Positions 1 through 11,534 of a stretch of 35,809 nt of DNA are shown here, piece by piece. The first letter of the stretch is position 1. Each line of letters begins with the position of its first letter. Origin of the DNA: Mesotaenium endlicherianum (Eukaryota > Streptophyta > Zygnematophyceae > Zygnematales > Mesotaeniaceae). The translations under genes and the position numbers were made by a program. The notes beneath the pieces were generated by a model. It ran no database searches, was not told the DNA's origin, and saw nothing but the letters and a program-made list of their open reading frames with translations. The stretch spans positions 559,837-595,645 of the forward strand of contig WELA01013799.1 in the NCBI GenBank assembly GCA_009602735.1. The letters run 5' to 3'.

Positions 1-402
1 GGGGGGGGCGGGTCAGCGGGTCAGCGGGTTGTGCTTAGGCCAGTTAGCGCAGCTAGTGTGAGCTCTTTCATTGCGGTAGAGTTGAGAACCTTCCATTAAT
101 TTTGTGCCACTTGTAGCAACACTCTCATTTATTGCTTCAAGCATACAATATGCCAAACCATCCGGCTGAAAGCAGAGCACAAAGTCCTTGCTCCCTGCTC
201 TTCTCCCCTCCCTCCGGCCCGTTTCTTGTCGAGGGGCTTACGGTCGAGGTGTTCCATTTTGTGTTATTAGCTATAGACGTATAGCACGTCGCAGATTTCC
301 CCCCCCCATTGATTTCTAAGATTGGGGGAGGAGGGATGGCAGAGGTGCGCCCAGATGCAGCTGTTTGACTTTGCAACCAGTGCATGGGTGTGCCGTGTGC
401 AG
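1..402 (+). other. Intron sequence upstream of the first visible PP2A B55 exon
   Basis: No coding exon is recognised here. The segment starts with a G run and three copies of GGGTCAGC-like sequence, then continues to a clean acceptor (TGTGCAG) just before the exon at 403. The exons for the N-terminal WD40 repeats of the B55 protein must lie to the left of the window. Confidence 0.5.
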
Positions 403-2958
403 GTTCGAGGAGCAAGAGGCGCCAGGGAGCCGCTCCTTCTTCTCCGAAATCATCGCCTCCATATCCGACATCAAGTTTGCCCGCGCTGGCCGCTACATTC
501 TGAGCAGAGACTACATGAGCATGAAGGTGCCATTCTCCTCCTCAGCAGCTGAAGCACTCCTCTGAGTCTGCTGACGGGGCTCCTGGGGGTCCTCTCTGTC
601 TCGCTGGGGGCTGCTGGCACTTGATGCCTGATGCAAACATGCAAAGGAGTGGGCGTCTTTGCTGTGTCTGTGTGGCTGTGGGGTTCACGTTGGGGCTCTT
701 GATGCGACAAGGCCTTTGCGAATGTTCTCACGTCTCGTCAAGCCACCTCTCAACTTACTTACACTCAATAACTTGTACACTCTAATTCCCCCACCCTCCC
801 CTGCTGCAAGATCTGGGGACAAGGGCCTCCCCGCGTGAGCATTAGGTTGAAGGCACTCTCTGTGCTCACTTGCGCATGCGCTCTCGTTCCTGGCTGGCTG
901 CAGTTATGGGACATCAACATGGAGGCGCAGCCGGTGGCGTCCTTCAAAGTGCACGAACAGCTCCGCGGCAAGGTAACCTCAACTTTGTGCTTTTCCATAG
1001 CTTTTGGGATTAGTATTCTATGACGCCCAATTCAGGTCTTCCCCTGTGTCTGGGAAGGATGCACTTTGTTGGTCAATCTGGGCTTTGTAGGTTGCCAGCC
1101 TGGAGGGAGTTGATGATGGCAGTTCTGGAATGCTTCTGGGGGCCCAGTGACATTTAATGACTTACGGAAATTGTAAGCTGTTCTAAGCTCACGTACAAGC
1201 ATGCGGACGTGACTAAAACCTCTGGAGACCTCTTGCACAAGGCTTCTATTATATTGGGTTTTACTTCCAATCGATACTAGCTCTGGAGCACTCTGAAAAC
1301 GAAAAGCTGAGAGCACATGATTTCGACGGACAAGGGTTGTGTTTGTTTTTCGACACTTGTACTAGCTATGAAGGAAAATGTGAATGGAAGGGCGAGACAA
1401 GGCTGCTGGTGGGCTCTTTCATGTTGCCCCTCTTCTGCAGCTGGACATCAGCTTGGAGAATTGTGCGCAATATCATCACATAATCTCATGCGTACCTCAC
1501 ACATGCTGAGGTTGCTCCTTTGTGCGTGAGTGCATAAGTGCCCACGCAACTCGGTCAACATGAAGCTGCTAGAAAGCGTGCTTGCTTTGACAACCTCCAA
1601 CGTTTGGAATGTGGTGCGTTTTGCTTTGAGCAGCTCTGCGATCTGTACGAGAATGACTCCATATTCGACAAGTTTGAGTGCTGCCTCAGCGGTGATGGCA
1701 TGCGCTGTGCTACTGGCTCCTACAGGTTCACACTCACACTGTTTCTGATTCTATATTTTGAGGCCTCTCCTGTATGGCAGCGCTCCTGTTTCTGCATCTT
1801 TTTTTCCCATGACACAACTTGTCATCCATCGGAGTGAAGCTGCTCTTTCTATGTTGAAACGTTTTCCTTGGGGTGCTGCTCTTAGCTTCTTCCTATTCGA
1901 CTGTTACTTCTATATTGCTGTGAGTGGCGGTAGAATCAGATCTGATGACTGGGGAGTGCTGGGAGCCTGCAGAACACACATCCCGCGAGAACTGACCTCT
2001 ATTGTGTCTCTTCTTCTCTTGGTGTCCCATTGCAGCAACCTGTTTAGAGTATTTGGCACTGGTGCAGGCAGCGAGGAGGCCACCATCCTTGAGGCCAGCA
2101 AGACTCCCAACAGGTGCACCTGCTGTTTGCTGTCGCTGCCCTGCCTCTCGGGAAGCTCAAATTTGCACATACTCTCTTGCTCCCGCATCCCGACAAGGAG
2201 TGCGCCAGCCCCGGGCTTGCGCCTATGCCTTCTGCATGATCTGCTAATTCTGCGTGAAAGTGAATGTCCCTCCAGTTGCAACTGTGGACCTGTGCATGTG
2301 AGCTCCCACCCCCCGTCTGGGTAATGTTCTTGTGTTGTGATGATCGCTGGAGACAATGATGTGGTGTTCATCCTTTCGTCACGTGTCGTCTGGGGCGCGC
2401 TTGCCTCTCTCGCTTTGCAGGAGAAGGATGGTCCAGACAACGCCTACCAAGAGTGGCAGAGGTTTCCCCAATCTCGCCAGGAATAGAGGCGCGCGTAGAG
2501 GTGAGCCAGCCTTCGTGCTTCGGCCTATTCCTGATCTCTCATTCTCAGGACCTGCTTTGCTGGGGTCTCTGCTTGCTGACAACTTAATGTCCTTCATTTT
2601 GACACGCGGGCAAACTTTTTGGATGAGGGATGGAAGCGAGTGAAATGCTGGGAATTGGGGACTATTGGTTATGTCATGGCTTGACTCGTCCCCCCTGCTC
2701 AAGTTGGCAATTTCGTTGCATACCAAAAGCCTGTGATGAAGTTGACATCGTCCTTGCCCCCACGGCCTAGGGCTGTGTGGCTTTCTTAAAGAACTGCTGA
2801 TTTTTTTCTTTGTGGCAGGTGGCAATGAGAGCCCTGGTACTGAACCTAATGGGACAACTCACGACTTCACATCAAAGCTTCTGCACTTGGCATGGCACCC
2901 AAACGCCAACGTGATTGCATGCGCTGCTTCTAATAGCCTGTACATGTACTATGCCTGA
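403..2958 (+). CDS. PP2A-B55: Protein phosphatase 2A regulatory subunit B (B55), C-terminal half, six exons, 5' end outside window
   Basis: B55 is the WD40 beta-propeller subunit that directs the PP2A A/C core to its substrates. The exons read from splice sites are 403-526, 904-972, 1634-1725, 2036-2113, 2421-2500 and 2819-2958, all with AG acceptors and GT donors and matching phases. They encode the family hallmarks in order: FEEQEAPGSRSFFSEIIAS, the ISDIKFARAGRYILSRDYM strand, LWDINME, VHEQLRGK then LCDLYENDSIFDKFECC, GSYSNLFRVFG, LEASKTPNR, and the C-terminal HLAWHPNANVIACAASNSL ending in MYYA and TGA at 2956-2958. The order and the C-terminus match plant B55 proteins. The basic stretch of exon 5 (RNRGARR) corresponds to the variable loop before the last blade. 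No frameshift or stop lies in the exons, so this looks like a working gene. Introns are 311-661 bp. No start codon is visible. Confidence 0.93.
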
Positions 2959-5900
2959 CTTAGGTACGACGCTCGCGATGTTTTGCTTCATCATAGTTGC
3001 AAGTTAGTCTTTGGAGGCTTGATCAATATTGTGTGTTTTGGCAAGAGGCTGTACTGTCTGGGAAAGTCTGGAAGTCTCCACAAGATCTTGTACATGATTG
3101 CTCCAGTAGGATATTGAAGAAGGCGAACCATGGTTGTGCTCTCTTAGCAATTACGCCTAGGGTATTATATCCATGGTACTTCATAAATCTTAAGATACGC
3201 GTAGTTTTGTGCAACCTCACACGGGCTCACGTTTGTAACGCCTATCTAGTGGATCTGTCTGGAATGCCTGATTGATCATGTCAATGCTTCCACGTTTCTC
3301 CAACAATTTTGTCGATGCTGATATGGTAAAAGTGCGATGTTCGTGTCCCGTATAAACTGCAACTTATTTCTACATGGGGTTCAATGACAGCAAACCTACC
3401 AGCGGCAGACTTGACAATGTAAAGGGTCGCCCCAGCACTGAACATGTTGCTGTGCATCTAGCAAGATTTGCTAATATTTGGGATATGTCATCTTGGTCTG
3501 TCCAGCCAGCAGTGTGGAGAGCAACTTATATACATTTTTGCCTGCATGAACTACTGGTATGAGGAAAAACCTTTTGTAATCCTCCATATATAGATATGAA
3601 AACAATCCAGCCGGCCACGACTAATGCTTTTGGGTTGTCTTTTGAACTCCTTAGACGTAAATCATTGGTGGTCCTCCGTATGCATGAAGTAGTCAATACT
3701 TTAACTTCCAATTAATCAATCAATGTGCAAGCTGGACCTAAAGTGGAGGTTTGATGCACAGTGCCACTTGCTTGACAGCACCCAAGTGAGTTTTGTTGCT
3801 CTCTATAGTCGGTAGCTCAAAAAATAATTTGCTGGCTAGTCAAAGGTGCAATTTGATTGCTCACGATTGCAGCCTTCATGATGCATGCCTGTCCCAATGT
3901 AGCATCTCGTGGGGGCAGATGACGGCCATTGCATTTGCATGAGCCAATTTGTGACAAATTCAAAAACAAGTTTTAAAAACATACATGTATGTACTTTGGC
4001 TTGCTAGCGCTCTCCTTACTAAACTTGAAAGAGAATGAAGATCTGAGCCGGCCACCTCTAAATGTGTCAAACATCCCACTTCAAAGACAAATTGTGATCA
4101 ACTTGAGGTTACTTGCCCGTATTGCTTGAGGATAGAAGGAGTCTACTATGAGCTTTGGAGGTCAGGTTCCTAAGCTACAAACAAAAGCTCATGTTGACGA
4201 TAGGGCCAAAATTAGCCGTGCGTTCCCCAAGGCATTGTTGTTGCTTCAATTTGTATTAATACTATCTTCTGCTCTTGCTCAGTAACAATCGAGATAGGTA
4301 GGGCGGTAGTGGGCAACTATCTTGACAATAACATCATTTTATTGTATGCGAGATTAAAAACTATCCTTACTACTCATATTTGAAACATATTGTGTTTGGC
4401 TTTGGTTTACTCTAAATACCCAACTGTGAATGCTTCAAACAATGTCACTAGGTGCTTTGTTGCAATAGTTTGTAACTATAACGTGAAAAATGCGTTATAG
4501 CAGAGAAAGGACCAAGATGACAGCCTCTAAAGTCAGAAAAAGATAGCAAAATGTGCAGTATCCTCAATAGTAGCAAATTTGAACTGATCAAAGTGAGCAC
4601 CACAAAACTGCACATTTTAGAGTGATATAACCCGTGAGGTTTGGCTCAAAATATTGCTGATAGCACACAGTGGGTGATTTGTTAGAGTAGTCCATGCATA
4701 AGAGGTTAAGCTGTAATTTTGCTCACCACAAGTATGTTCGAAATGTGACTAGAAACCGGCTGGTATAGGTGAATTGCACCTCACAAAGAGTTCACAAGAG
4801 GAAATTAAAAAGTGAATAGAGATGAGATAAAAGTGTTGGCTCCACTTCACTTTGAAACTTGCACGATGGCTAAAGCAGAATCTTATGGCAAACTTCTAGA
4901 AAGATTGTTGCTAGAGGCAATCTATCTTAAACATGTACTCAACAATGCAGCTGGAATGCAAGTGGATGAATCGTATCTTGTCTTTCTAGGTTAAACCTAC
5001 GCATATTCCAATTGAAGGTTGACGCAGAAAGCACACAGCATGTGACTGGTGGCCAAATCTTACCTTGATCTCTGCAAGATAGATATATTACCACACACAA
5101 ATCTGAGTGGGTCAAAGTATTTAATCCTTGAAGCAAACCCCCCCTTAATAATCCAAGTATATTGGACAAACGTAACTATGGCAACTTGAAGCAGCATTTT
5201 TTCTATAGGTGGTAGGTTTCTAAAGCAATCATATAGCAGAAAAAAAGAGTGAGAATGCAACTTTGAATATGCTAAGAAGGACTATAGAATGGACCTACGA
5301 AGTCCTGACATGGCCTAACGTGACAGGTATGCCCTACTGACTAATGATGTCGTGCGTGCACTTGTACCTTTTCTCTAATAGTGTTGGGAGTAGGCGGCAA
5401 GTGGTCGCATTACACAACGATGAGTACCTTTCACTAAAACGCGTATATCTCGCACAATACAAAATATAATGATGCAAAACAAGAGTCAACCAATAGCCAT
5501 CTCAATCCTCTTACTTGAAAACATAGAAGAGAACGATTACAACTTTTTTCTGACTATTTTTGGCACCTGTAGAAAGTTTTATACATTGTAAGGCAAATTA
5601 CCAAATTGGCTCCTATAGGCTAATAAATCATAACATTTTTAATGAGGACAGCTGGTTGGGGATGTTGAGTAGGAAAAGCACATGTTTACCAAGGTCTTTG
5701 GTAGAGAAAGTTTGATGTTAGGCGAGACGTCCTAGCTTTACTCTGGGACCATTGGAACAAAAAATGGTCCCATAAATAGGCAATTTTTACAACCTCTTAA
5801 TAAATATTAGTTGTTTATGATCAAAATTGATTGAAAATGGTCTCATTGAATTTGTCATGACTTAAATTCTCTCGACAATTTAATTTCAGCAAAACGGCCA

Positions 5901-7020
5901 AGTTTTGATGACAATATGTAAGTTTGTCGGCTACAAAGGGGCCGGGTTTTGTTTTGATATTGACCTGCATACTGGCATTTTCTTCCTTCCACTACTTCTT
6001 TTTTGCACAATAAAGCATTCATAACTACCACTGCTTCTTCCTATACAGGTGTTGTGGTAGGGGTAGGCACTAATATACTAACACATAGCAAGAAAGGGGG
6101 TGAGCACTCCAAGATTTTGGACAACAATTTGAAGGATTTTTCTTAATGGAGTTCTTGAGGAAGAGATCCATAAGATTAAAGAATTATGTTCAAGATATAT
6201 GTTAGCTATATTGGGGATTACAAAACATGGAGGCGCAAGCATATAACTGTATATACCATCTATACTAAAATTTCGTTGGTTTTACCCGTGTAAGGGAATT
6301 GTTAGAGTTGAGACTTCTTCTGATTCAACTTCACAAAGATTTTCATCTCTGTCTTATTAAGTCACTTCTAACACTCAAAATACTCCAAAACAAACTCACA
6401 CACCATTAGCAAAAGCAGCTGAGTATGAGGAAGAATTGGAAATAAGCTTAGAATTGCAATAATTGAAGTGAAAAAGGGACTGACTTGCAAGACAGACAAG
6501 AACAGATATGACCGTGCCAATGAACAGTGAAGAGAGAAGGAACTGGGTGGCAGTTGCAAGAGAGAGTGCTAAGAGGAAGGTAAAAAAGGCTACAATTGAA
6601 AGAAGAAGATACTTTCAATAAAAGAGGAGCATAGCTTAGACACGGAGGTGGAGTTAAAAGGAGAGTCTCTGGTGCGAGCAGAAGTAGAAGAGCTTGAGGA
6701 GCATGCCAACACACAGGAGAACTCTTGGAGGTGTGCAATGAAAGGTGAAATTTCTCGATGGCTGTCAACACTCCAGAGCCTAAACACACACCTAACCAAA
6801 GTGAGCACGAGACTCTGCCATAGCTTCATAACTTTTGTTGTTTGGGCCTTTTTATTGGCAAAGACTTGTATGAGTAGATGTTTGTAGCTACTAATGCATT
6901 TATGCACACAATAAAGTGCAAAGGAATGAGCTCATTATGTGGCATGAGTTGTGCATTACCATTGCCTTGAGAAAATACACGCCTAGAGATGGATGGGTCC
7001 AAATGTAGTCCCACTTGCAT
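2959..7020. other. AT-rich 3' flank and intergenic region
   Basis: The first few hundred bases are probably the B55 3' UTR. After that I see no credible gene: open frames are at most about 113 codons and resemble no family I know. The only clear structure is a perfect 12-bp inverted repeat at 4548-4559 and 4607-4618 (AAAATGTGCAGT and its complement) with a 47-base spacer. Degraded coding-like stretches around 6640-6890 could be the lost N-terminal part of the neighbouring transposase, but I cannot align them. Confidence 0.5.
4548..4618. repeat. Perfect 12-bp inverted repeat
   Basis: AAAATGTGCAGT at 4548-4559 is answered by its exact reverse complement at 4607-4618. The 47-base spacer is AT-rich. 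It could be the end of a small decayed DNA element, but no target-site duplication was found. Confidence 0.5.
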
Positions 7021-7960
7021 CTTATTTCAAATCCAGGCAGAGATTTATGTACTACAAAGTTTGGAGAGTATAAGCTATGGCAGTGTTAGCCCTCCAAAGA
7101 CTTGCTAAAAAGAGCATTCAAGCAGTACAACAATCTAGGTGAGCACATGATTGTAGACAAGAGACTCATCTTGACTAGCAACAAACAATGTCAAGTCCGC
7201 GTGTATTGTCCAAAGAAGCCTCATAAAATTGGCATTGAAATGTTCAAAGAGGTTAGCAATGTAACATATTACTATTGGGACTTTGTAGTGTTTGGCAAGG
7301 TCAAGAGACCTCGCAAGAATATTAATGTTGTGTTTACGATGGTTAGCACATTGTTGTAGGGCTAGACATACAGCTTTGTACTTGATAAATGATTCACAAG
7401 TCCTGTACTTGGTAGGAAGCAATCAAAACTTGTTCATGGAATTACAGGCCCAGAATGTATTATCCTAGCAAGTTGCAGGTTTTAGACATACCTGCAGGCA
7501 AGATAGAGGCAGAGCAAGGCACTTTCACAACATTTGTCCCTAAATGACCTGAACACACAGCTGTCATGTGGCAGGACAAGAAACTTGTCTATTTCTTCTT
7601 CAATTTTTGAGGTCTATATGTGGTTGAGGTTGAGAGAAGGCAGAAGGGAGCAGAGTCAAAGATTATACTAGCTCTTAAGATTGCAAAGCACTATAACATG
7701 TACAAAGACAATGTTGATCAGTTGGAAAAACTTTGTTTGAGGCACAATAATCAGTGGAGATGGAACATGTAACTAGGAAGTGGTGGCATTGCTTGTATTT
7801 GGGCTTGCTTGATGGTGTCATTGCTTATGCATACATCTTTTATGAGCTGGCTCACCCAAGTGTTGACACGTCCCCGTTCATGTTGGAATGAGTGAATGAG
7901 ATACAAAAGGGATACATCCTTGTGACAGGCAAATGCCTTACGCTTTTGTTTGTTCGGCAT
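7021..7960 (+). pseudogene. Decayed piggyBac-type (DDE_Tnp_1_7) transposase
   Basis: Pieces in at least two frames line up in order with the catalytic core of piggyBac/PGBD transposases, which cut and paste DNA at TTAA sites. They are DLLKRAFKQYNNLGEHMIVD (first catalytic Asp region), YCPKKPHKIGIEMF (family PKKPHKWGFK-like motif), YSFVLDK-stop-FTSPVL (the D-N/K-W-F/Y-TSP motif with the second Asp, its Trp codon now TGA), VMWQDKKLVYFF (W-x-DK-x-V), KHYNMYKDNVDQLEKL (YN-x-M-x-x-VDQ with the third Asp region), and RWWHCLYLGLLDGVIAYAYI (RWW plus the hydrophobic C-terminal helix). In-frame stops occur at about 7090, 7357, 7547 and 7606, and a frame change lies between 7430 and 7450. The copy is inactive and old. 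The N-terminal part and terminal inverted repeats were not recognised. The match rests on remembered family motifs, without an alignment. Confidence 0.78.
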
Positions 7961-8132
7961 ATTTTGAAAGTTCCACGATGAATGAAAATTAATAAACCAT
8001 GATACGATGTTGTCAAGACGTAAGAGAGGTCATCCTACGCTTTTGTATTTTTGACATATTTTGAAAGTGCCACGATGGATGAAGATTAATAAACCATGAT
8101 ACGATCTTGTCAAGACATAAGAGAGGTCATCC
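7939..8132. repeat. 97-bp tandem duplication, two units
   Basis: Unit 1 is 7939-8035 and unit 2 is 8036-8132. Both run from TACGCTTTTGT to GAGAGGTCATCC and differ at only about ten positions. The duplication begins in the last codons of the piggyBac relic, so it arose in or after that element. Confidence 0.9.
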
Positions 8133-8719
8133 TAGTCATTGTTATAAGTAGCAACTATCTACGACACGTAAAATAAATGTACACAATAAATCACGTGATA
8201 AAGTGGGTCTAATCTCTTTATAAAATCACTTGACATTGGAACAAATCCGAGCTCCGAGTGCCTATGTTTTTTGTGAATTTTAAATATGTTTTGTAATATT
8301 TAACACTAGAATCCCCAGTGAACCATATTTTGAGCAATACACATCTTCTGGTGCAGTTAGGAAGCCCTATGGTTTAAGCTGCCATTTATATTTTATTTCA
8401 TATTTTTCTTGATTCTTAGCTCAAACGATTGCAAATATCGCGTACATACTGGGATTTAATTGGCGACCCTCATCGACGAGTAGTCGCGAAGTTACGAGTG
8501 TGAATGCAAAGTGCAAAATGTTGTTTCACATTGAAATGTCTGTTCGAACAGCATTGGAATTGTCGAACTCGAGCCATGGCTGCTCTTCTTTCTCCAGACA
8601 ATTCACAATAGATGCAGCTATGGCGCCCGGTCAGAGGAGTGCTGAGCCTCTCTTAGGTCTCGTGGGTGGGCGTTTGAGACTTTCGGGGATGTTTGTGCGG
8701 AGATGTTCTTGATGGGAGA
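8133..8719. other. AT-rich intergenic DNA
   Basis: No gene or clear repeat is seen. The longest forward frame (8500-8712) has no recognisable domain. Confidence 0.4.
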
Positions 8720-9459
8720 TGTAATGAAACAGTTCATTATTTATTTAATTAATTGCACATACACATATATCATTGAATAAGTAATATGTCGATATACTTA
8801 TATGTGCGAGTTCATCGAAATGAATATGTATTGATCTAATGCGAGTTTACTTACTTTGTCAAAAAGGTCAACATGGATGACTTTGGTATCATTGTGTAGT
8901 TTGCTGACTTTGTCGAAAAGGTCAGCAGGATGAATTTGGTATCAGAGTATAGTGTGTTGAGATTATTTGTATATATATAGGACATAATATCACTAGGTTG
9001 ATATATAGTAAGCTCGTATAATAAATACTTAGTATACTTGGACTCAGTATGCTGAGGATAGATATATTCATTTAGATTATTATTTGTAGGTTGGCACATG
9101 TGACCGTAGTATACTGAAAGTCGGGAGGTCGACTGAGATTCGGTAAACTTATGTCCTACCAGTGTGGTTAACTCCTGGGTAAGCGGAGCTGTCGTTAGTC
9201 AACTGAACAGTTAGGACTTCAGCCAACCGAGCAATTAATATGGTCGTTATACCTAGATCCGTGGGTCCCAACTTAACGAGTTTCCCAGGAAACGGTGCAC
9301 CTTGCGCCGTGGTGAACCAGGTGGTCACTAGGTACATAGCAGGCTGGGATCTTGTGGTCCCTCATTCTGGACAGTAGGCTTCAGAGTCGGATTTCTACTT
9401 GCTAGTGATGTGTGCACTTTTGGGGTTCGTTATTATGACCAGCTTTCACAGAAATTGAC
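8720..9459 (+). mobile_element. Old diverged Ty3/gypsy LTR, left part
   Basis: TGTAATGAAACAGT at 8720 matches the LTR start of the young family (TGTAATGAATCAGT) at 13 of 14 bases and follows a purine-rich GATGGGAGA. Around 9152-9215 the sequence (CCTACCAGTGTGGTTAACTC, GGGTAAGCGGAGCTGTCG, CAACTGAACAGT) matches the middle of the young LTRs with many differences. The LTR is then cut by element 1 and resumes at 17934. It also holds an internal imperfect duplication at about 8853-8945 (CTTTGTC-AAAAGGTCA twice). Confidence 0.55.
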
Positions 9460-10009
9460 TGTGATGAATCAGTATACTGGTTGACATAATATTCATTTAA
9501 ATAATATAGTTAAATATGTTCAGCCTGCTGAACTCTAGTTAACAGATGGCCAGATGGCATCTCTATGATGGATGGCGATTCGGGATGATGGGAGATGGCG
9601 GTGGATTTGGTTAACCGAGGTCCTACCAACGTGGTTAACTCCCGGGTAGGCGGTGCCATCGCACTGACCGTTGAACAGTAAACTCATTCCATGTACATAC
9701 GCTAGGCATTGCTCTCGAGTTCGGCATTCGGAAACGAGGCCAACTCTCTTGTACAGCTTACTGAGAGAGATCTGAATCCAAGGCGAGAAGCCATTGATAC
9801 GCACTGTCTTCTAACCTTGCTTATGTATGAGTTTACTGATTTGCATTATTGATGCTAGTTTACTCTCATTTGACTGACGAGTATTATTCACTGCTAGTGT
9901 GTTGTCCTTTGCCGTTAAACCATGTAACGGAAATACCATAAAGATTACTTGCTGATATAAAGATCTTTATCAATTGTTAATCGCCTATTTGGTAAGTCGA
10001 ATCATTTCA
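9460..10009 (+). repeat. 5' LTR of element 1 (LTR A, internally deleted)
   Basis: 550 bp, starting TGTGATGAATCAG and ending ATCATTTCA. Compared with the 719-721 bp LTRs it lacks about 169 bp between CTCTAGTTAAC and ATGGCCAGATG, which removes most of the U3 CAGC/GCTG dyad region. A TATA-like GATATAAAG lies near 9954, about 50 bp before the LTR end, so R and U5 may be short. Confidence 0.92.
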
Positions 10010-10022
10010 GTGGTATCCGTTA
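10010..10022 (+). promoter_or_regulatory. Primer-binding site of element 1, damaged
   Basis: Directly after the LTR, GTGGTATCC is followed at once by GTTATCAC. The other copies have GTGGTATCGGAGCAGTTATCAC here, so the GGAGC core needed for pairing with the initiator tRNA-Met 3' end is lost. Confidence 0.75.
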
Positions 10023-10038
10023 TCACAGTCTTCTTTGT

Positions 10039-11517
10039 ATGGTAAGGACAAGGTCTCAAACTAGCAACTCCCGAGACATGGAGAACCAGGATAACGAGAA
10101 TGTCGAAAACCAAGCGGAAAGCCATGTAGCGGGAAACCGTACCTATTCGGAAGCAGTAGCAGATACTGCAGCTAGGGAGGCTGCAGATGAGGCTGCTGCT
10201 ATTGCCGCAGTTGCAGCTCAGCAAGCTGAGGAGGAGAGAGCCAGGCTAGAAGCTGAACAAGTAGCAAAGTCCGTTGAAGATACAGAAAGGAGGGAAAGAC
10301 AGCCAGCTGACGAGCGCACTGTCGAGGAACTCATGGCATCAAGGGCCAATGTTCTGAACCCACCTCCTGGTGTACAACTCAATGTACCCCTAGGTCAAAT
10401 ACGTGACAGGCTGAATGCGGCGGGAGTTGTTGCTGCAGGAGCGAGAGGGATTGTTGAGGACACTACTCAGCGAGTAGATGCCAATGCTGCTGCTGCATTT
10501 GCTAATCTACCACCCCAAAGTGTAAACTTAGGAGCATTGTTCGTTCAGATGCAGTCGCAAATGGCGACCATGTATCAGTCCCAGCAGGAGGACAAAAGAA
10601 TCATAATGTCCCTACTGCGGGACAGAGACCAACTGGGGTCTCACACCACTAGTGGTGGTGGCCGAGGGCCTAGTAAGCCCAAGCCAAAACCTCCCCAGGA
10701 ATATGATCCAAAGGGGAACAGAAAATATTACCTGATCAAGTTTCTCGCGGATGTTGAGCAGTGGCTGGAGAACTACCCAGAACTGCAAGATTACGAGAAG
10801 GTCAGGCACACCGGTGCGCTACTGAAAGGCAGTGCCGCAGACTGGTGGCTTTACTGGAAGGAAGAGCGTAAGGCTCGGCAACTCGGTGACCCTACGTGGG
10901 TAGAGTTTGTCGAGAAGTTGCATGAGAAGTTTGATGTCATCAACCAGCAGGAGAAAGCTATCTATGCGATGATCTCCCTGACACTGAAGCAGACCACTTC
11001 AGTTGCTGAGTTTGCTCAAAAGTTCCAAGAGAACATGATGAAGCAGCCTGATTTGCCAGAACGATATAGGATAGCATACTTCAGGTATGGCTTGAAATCC
11101 GAGGTCTCTCGTCATTTTGCTGAGAAAAAGTATGAGAAACTGGCTGACTTGATCCAGGATGCTGACGCCTGGGATCAGCAGCAGTTCAATCACAAGCGCC
11201 AGAGTAACGCTTTGGTGTCTAAGATTGTCAAAAAGCCCCACGGTTCCTACAATGCAGTTGAAGGAGACCAGGCTGAGGATAATCAGGGTGATGAATATGA
11301 GTATGAGTACAATGCTATTCAGTCTAGAGGTAGAGGTGGTCCCTCTCGAGGTGGCTATGGAAGGGGTGGTGGTAGGACTAAGCCGAGACCAGCCTCAGCA
11401 AAATCTACTTGCTACCATTGTCAGCAGAAAGGCCACTACAGAGAACAGTGTCCGGTCAAGCACCTGCCTAAGGTCGAGAGAAAAGACCAGCCTTTAAAAG
11501 ACAGCAACAGTCAGTAA
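10039..11517 (+). CDS. gag: Element 1 Gag polyprotein (492 aa)
   Basis: Nucleocapsid/capsid precursor that packages element RNA in cytoplasmic virus-like particles. It starts at the ATG 29 bp after the LTR ([10 protein letters not shown]), the same start as in the other two gag copies. Residues 40-100 are Ala/Glu-rich and probably helical or coiled-coil. Residues about 229-385 ([43 protein letters not shown]) form a Retrotrans_gag capsid domain. Residues 429-446 are Arg/Gly-rich. C458, C461, H466 and C471 form one CCHC zinc knuckle ([14 protein letters not shown]). The frame is intact and stops at TAA 11515-11517. Pol lies in the -1 frame and overlaps the last 47 bases, and a frameshift signal sits in the overlap. 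Confidence 0.95.
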   Translation: MVRTRSQTSNSRDMENQDNENVENQAESHVAGNRTYSEAVADTAAREAADEAAAIAAVAAQQAEEERARLEAEQVAKSVEDTERRERQPADERTVEELMASRANVLNPPPGVQLNVPLGQIRDRLNAAGVVAAGARGIVEDTTQRVDANAAAAFANLPPQSVNLGALFVQMQSQMATMYQSQQEDKRIIMSLLRDRDQLGSHTTSGGGRGPSKPKPKPPQEYDPKGNRKYYLIKFLADVEQWLENYPELQDYEKVRHTGALLKGSAADWWLYWKEERKARQLGDPTWVEFVEKLHEKFDVINQQEKAIYAMISLTLKQTTSVAEFAQKFQENMMKQPDLPERYRIAYFRYGLKSEVSRHFAEKKYEKLADLIQDADAWDQQQFNHKRQSNALVSKIVKKPHGSYNAVEGDQAEDNQGDEYEYEYNAIQSRGRGGPSRGGYGRGGGRTKPRPASAKSTCYHCQQKGHYREQCPVKHLPKVERKDQPLKDSNSQ

Positions 11518-11534
11518 TCCAGTCTACTGACTGT
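11493..11534 (+). promoter_or_regulatory. -1 programmed ribosomal frameshift signal, gag-pol (element 1)
   Basis: The heptamer T TTA AAA (11493-11499) sits in the correct phase of the gag frame (CCT TTA AAA). A 7-base spacer (11500-11506) precedes a perfect 10-bp stem: 11507-11516 pairs with 11525-11534 around an 8-base loop, and the stem includes the gag stop codon. Slipping back one base gives TTT AAA AGA and enters the open pol frame. The arrangement follows the standard X XXY YYZ plus hairpin rule. Confidence 0.82.

Noticed and set aside
2997..3275. 92-codon frame after the B55 stop as a small gene
   Set aside because: It has no domain or conserved motif and lies in the expected 3' UTR.
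4812..4994. 60-codon frame in AT-rich DNA
   Set aside because: Short, with no recognisable similarity, and surrounded by stops in a region without other gene signals.
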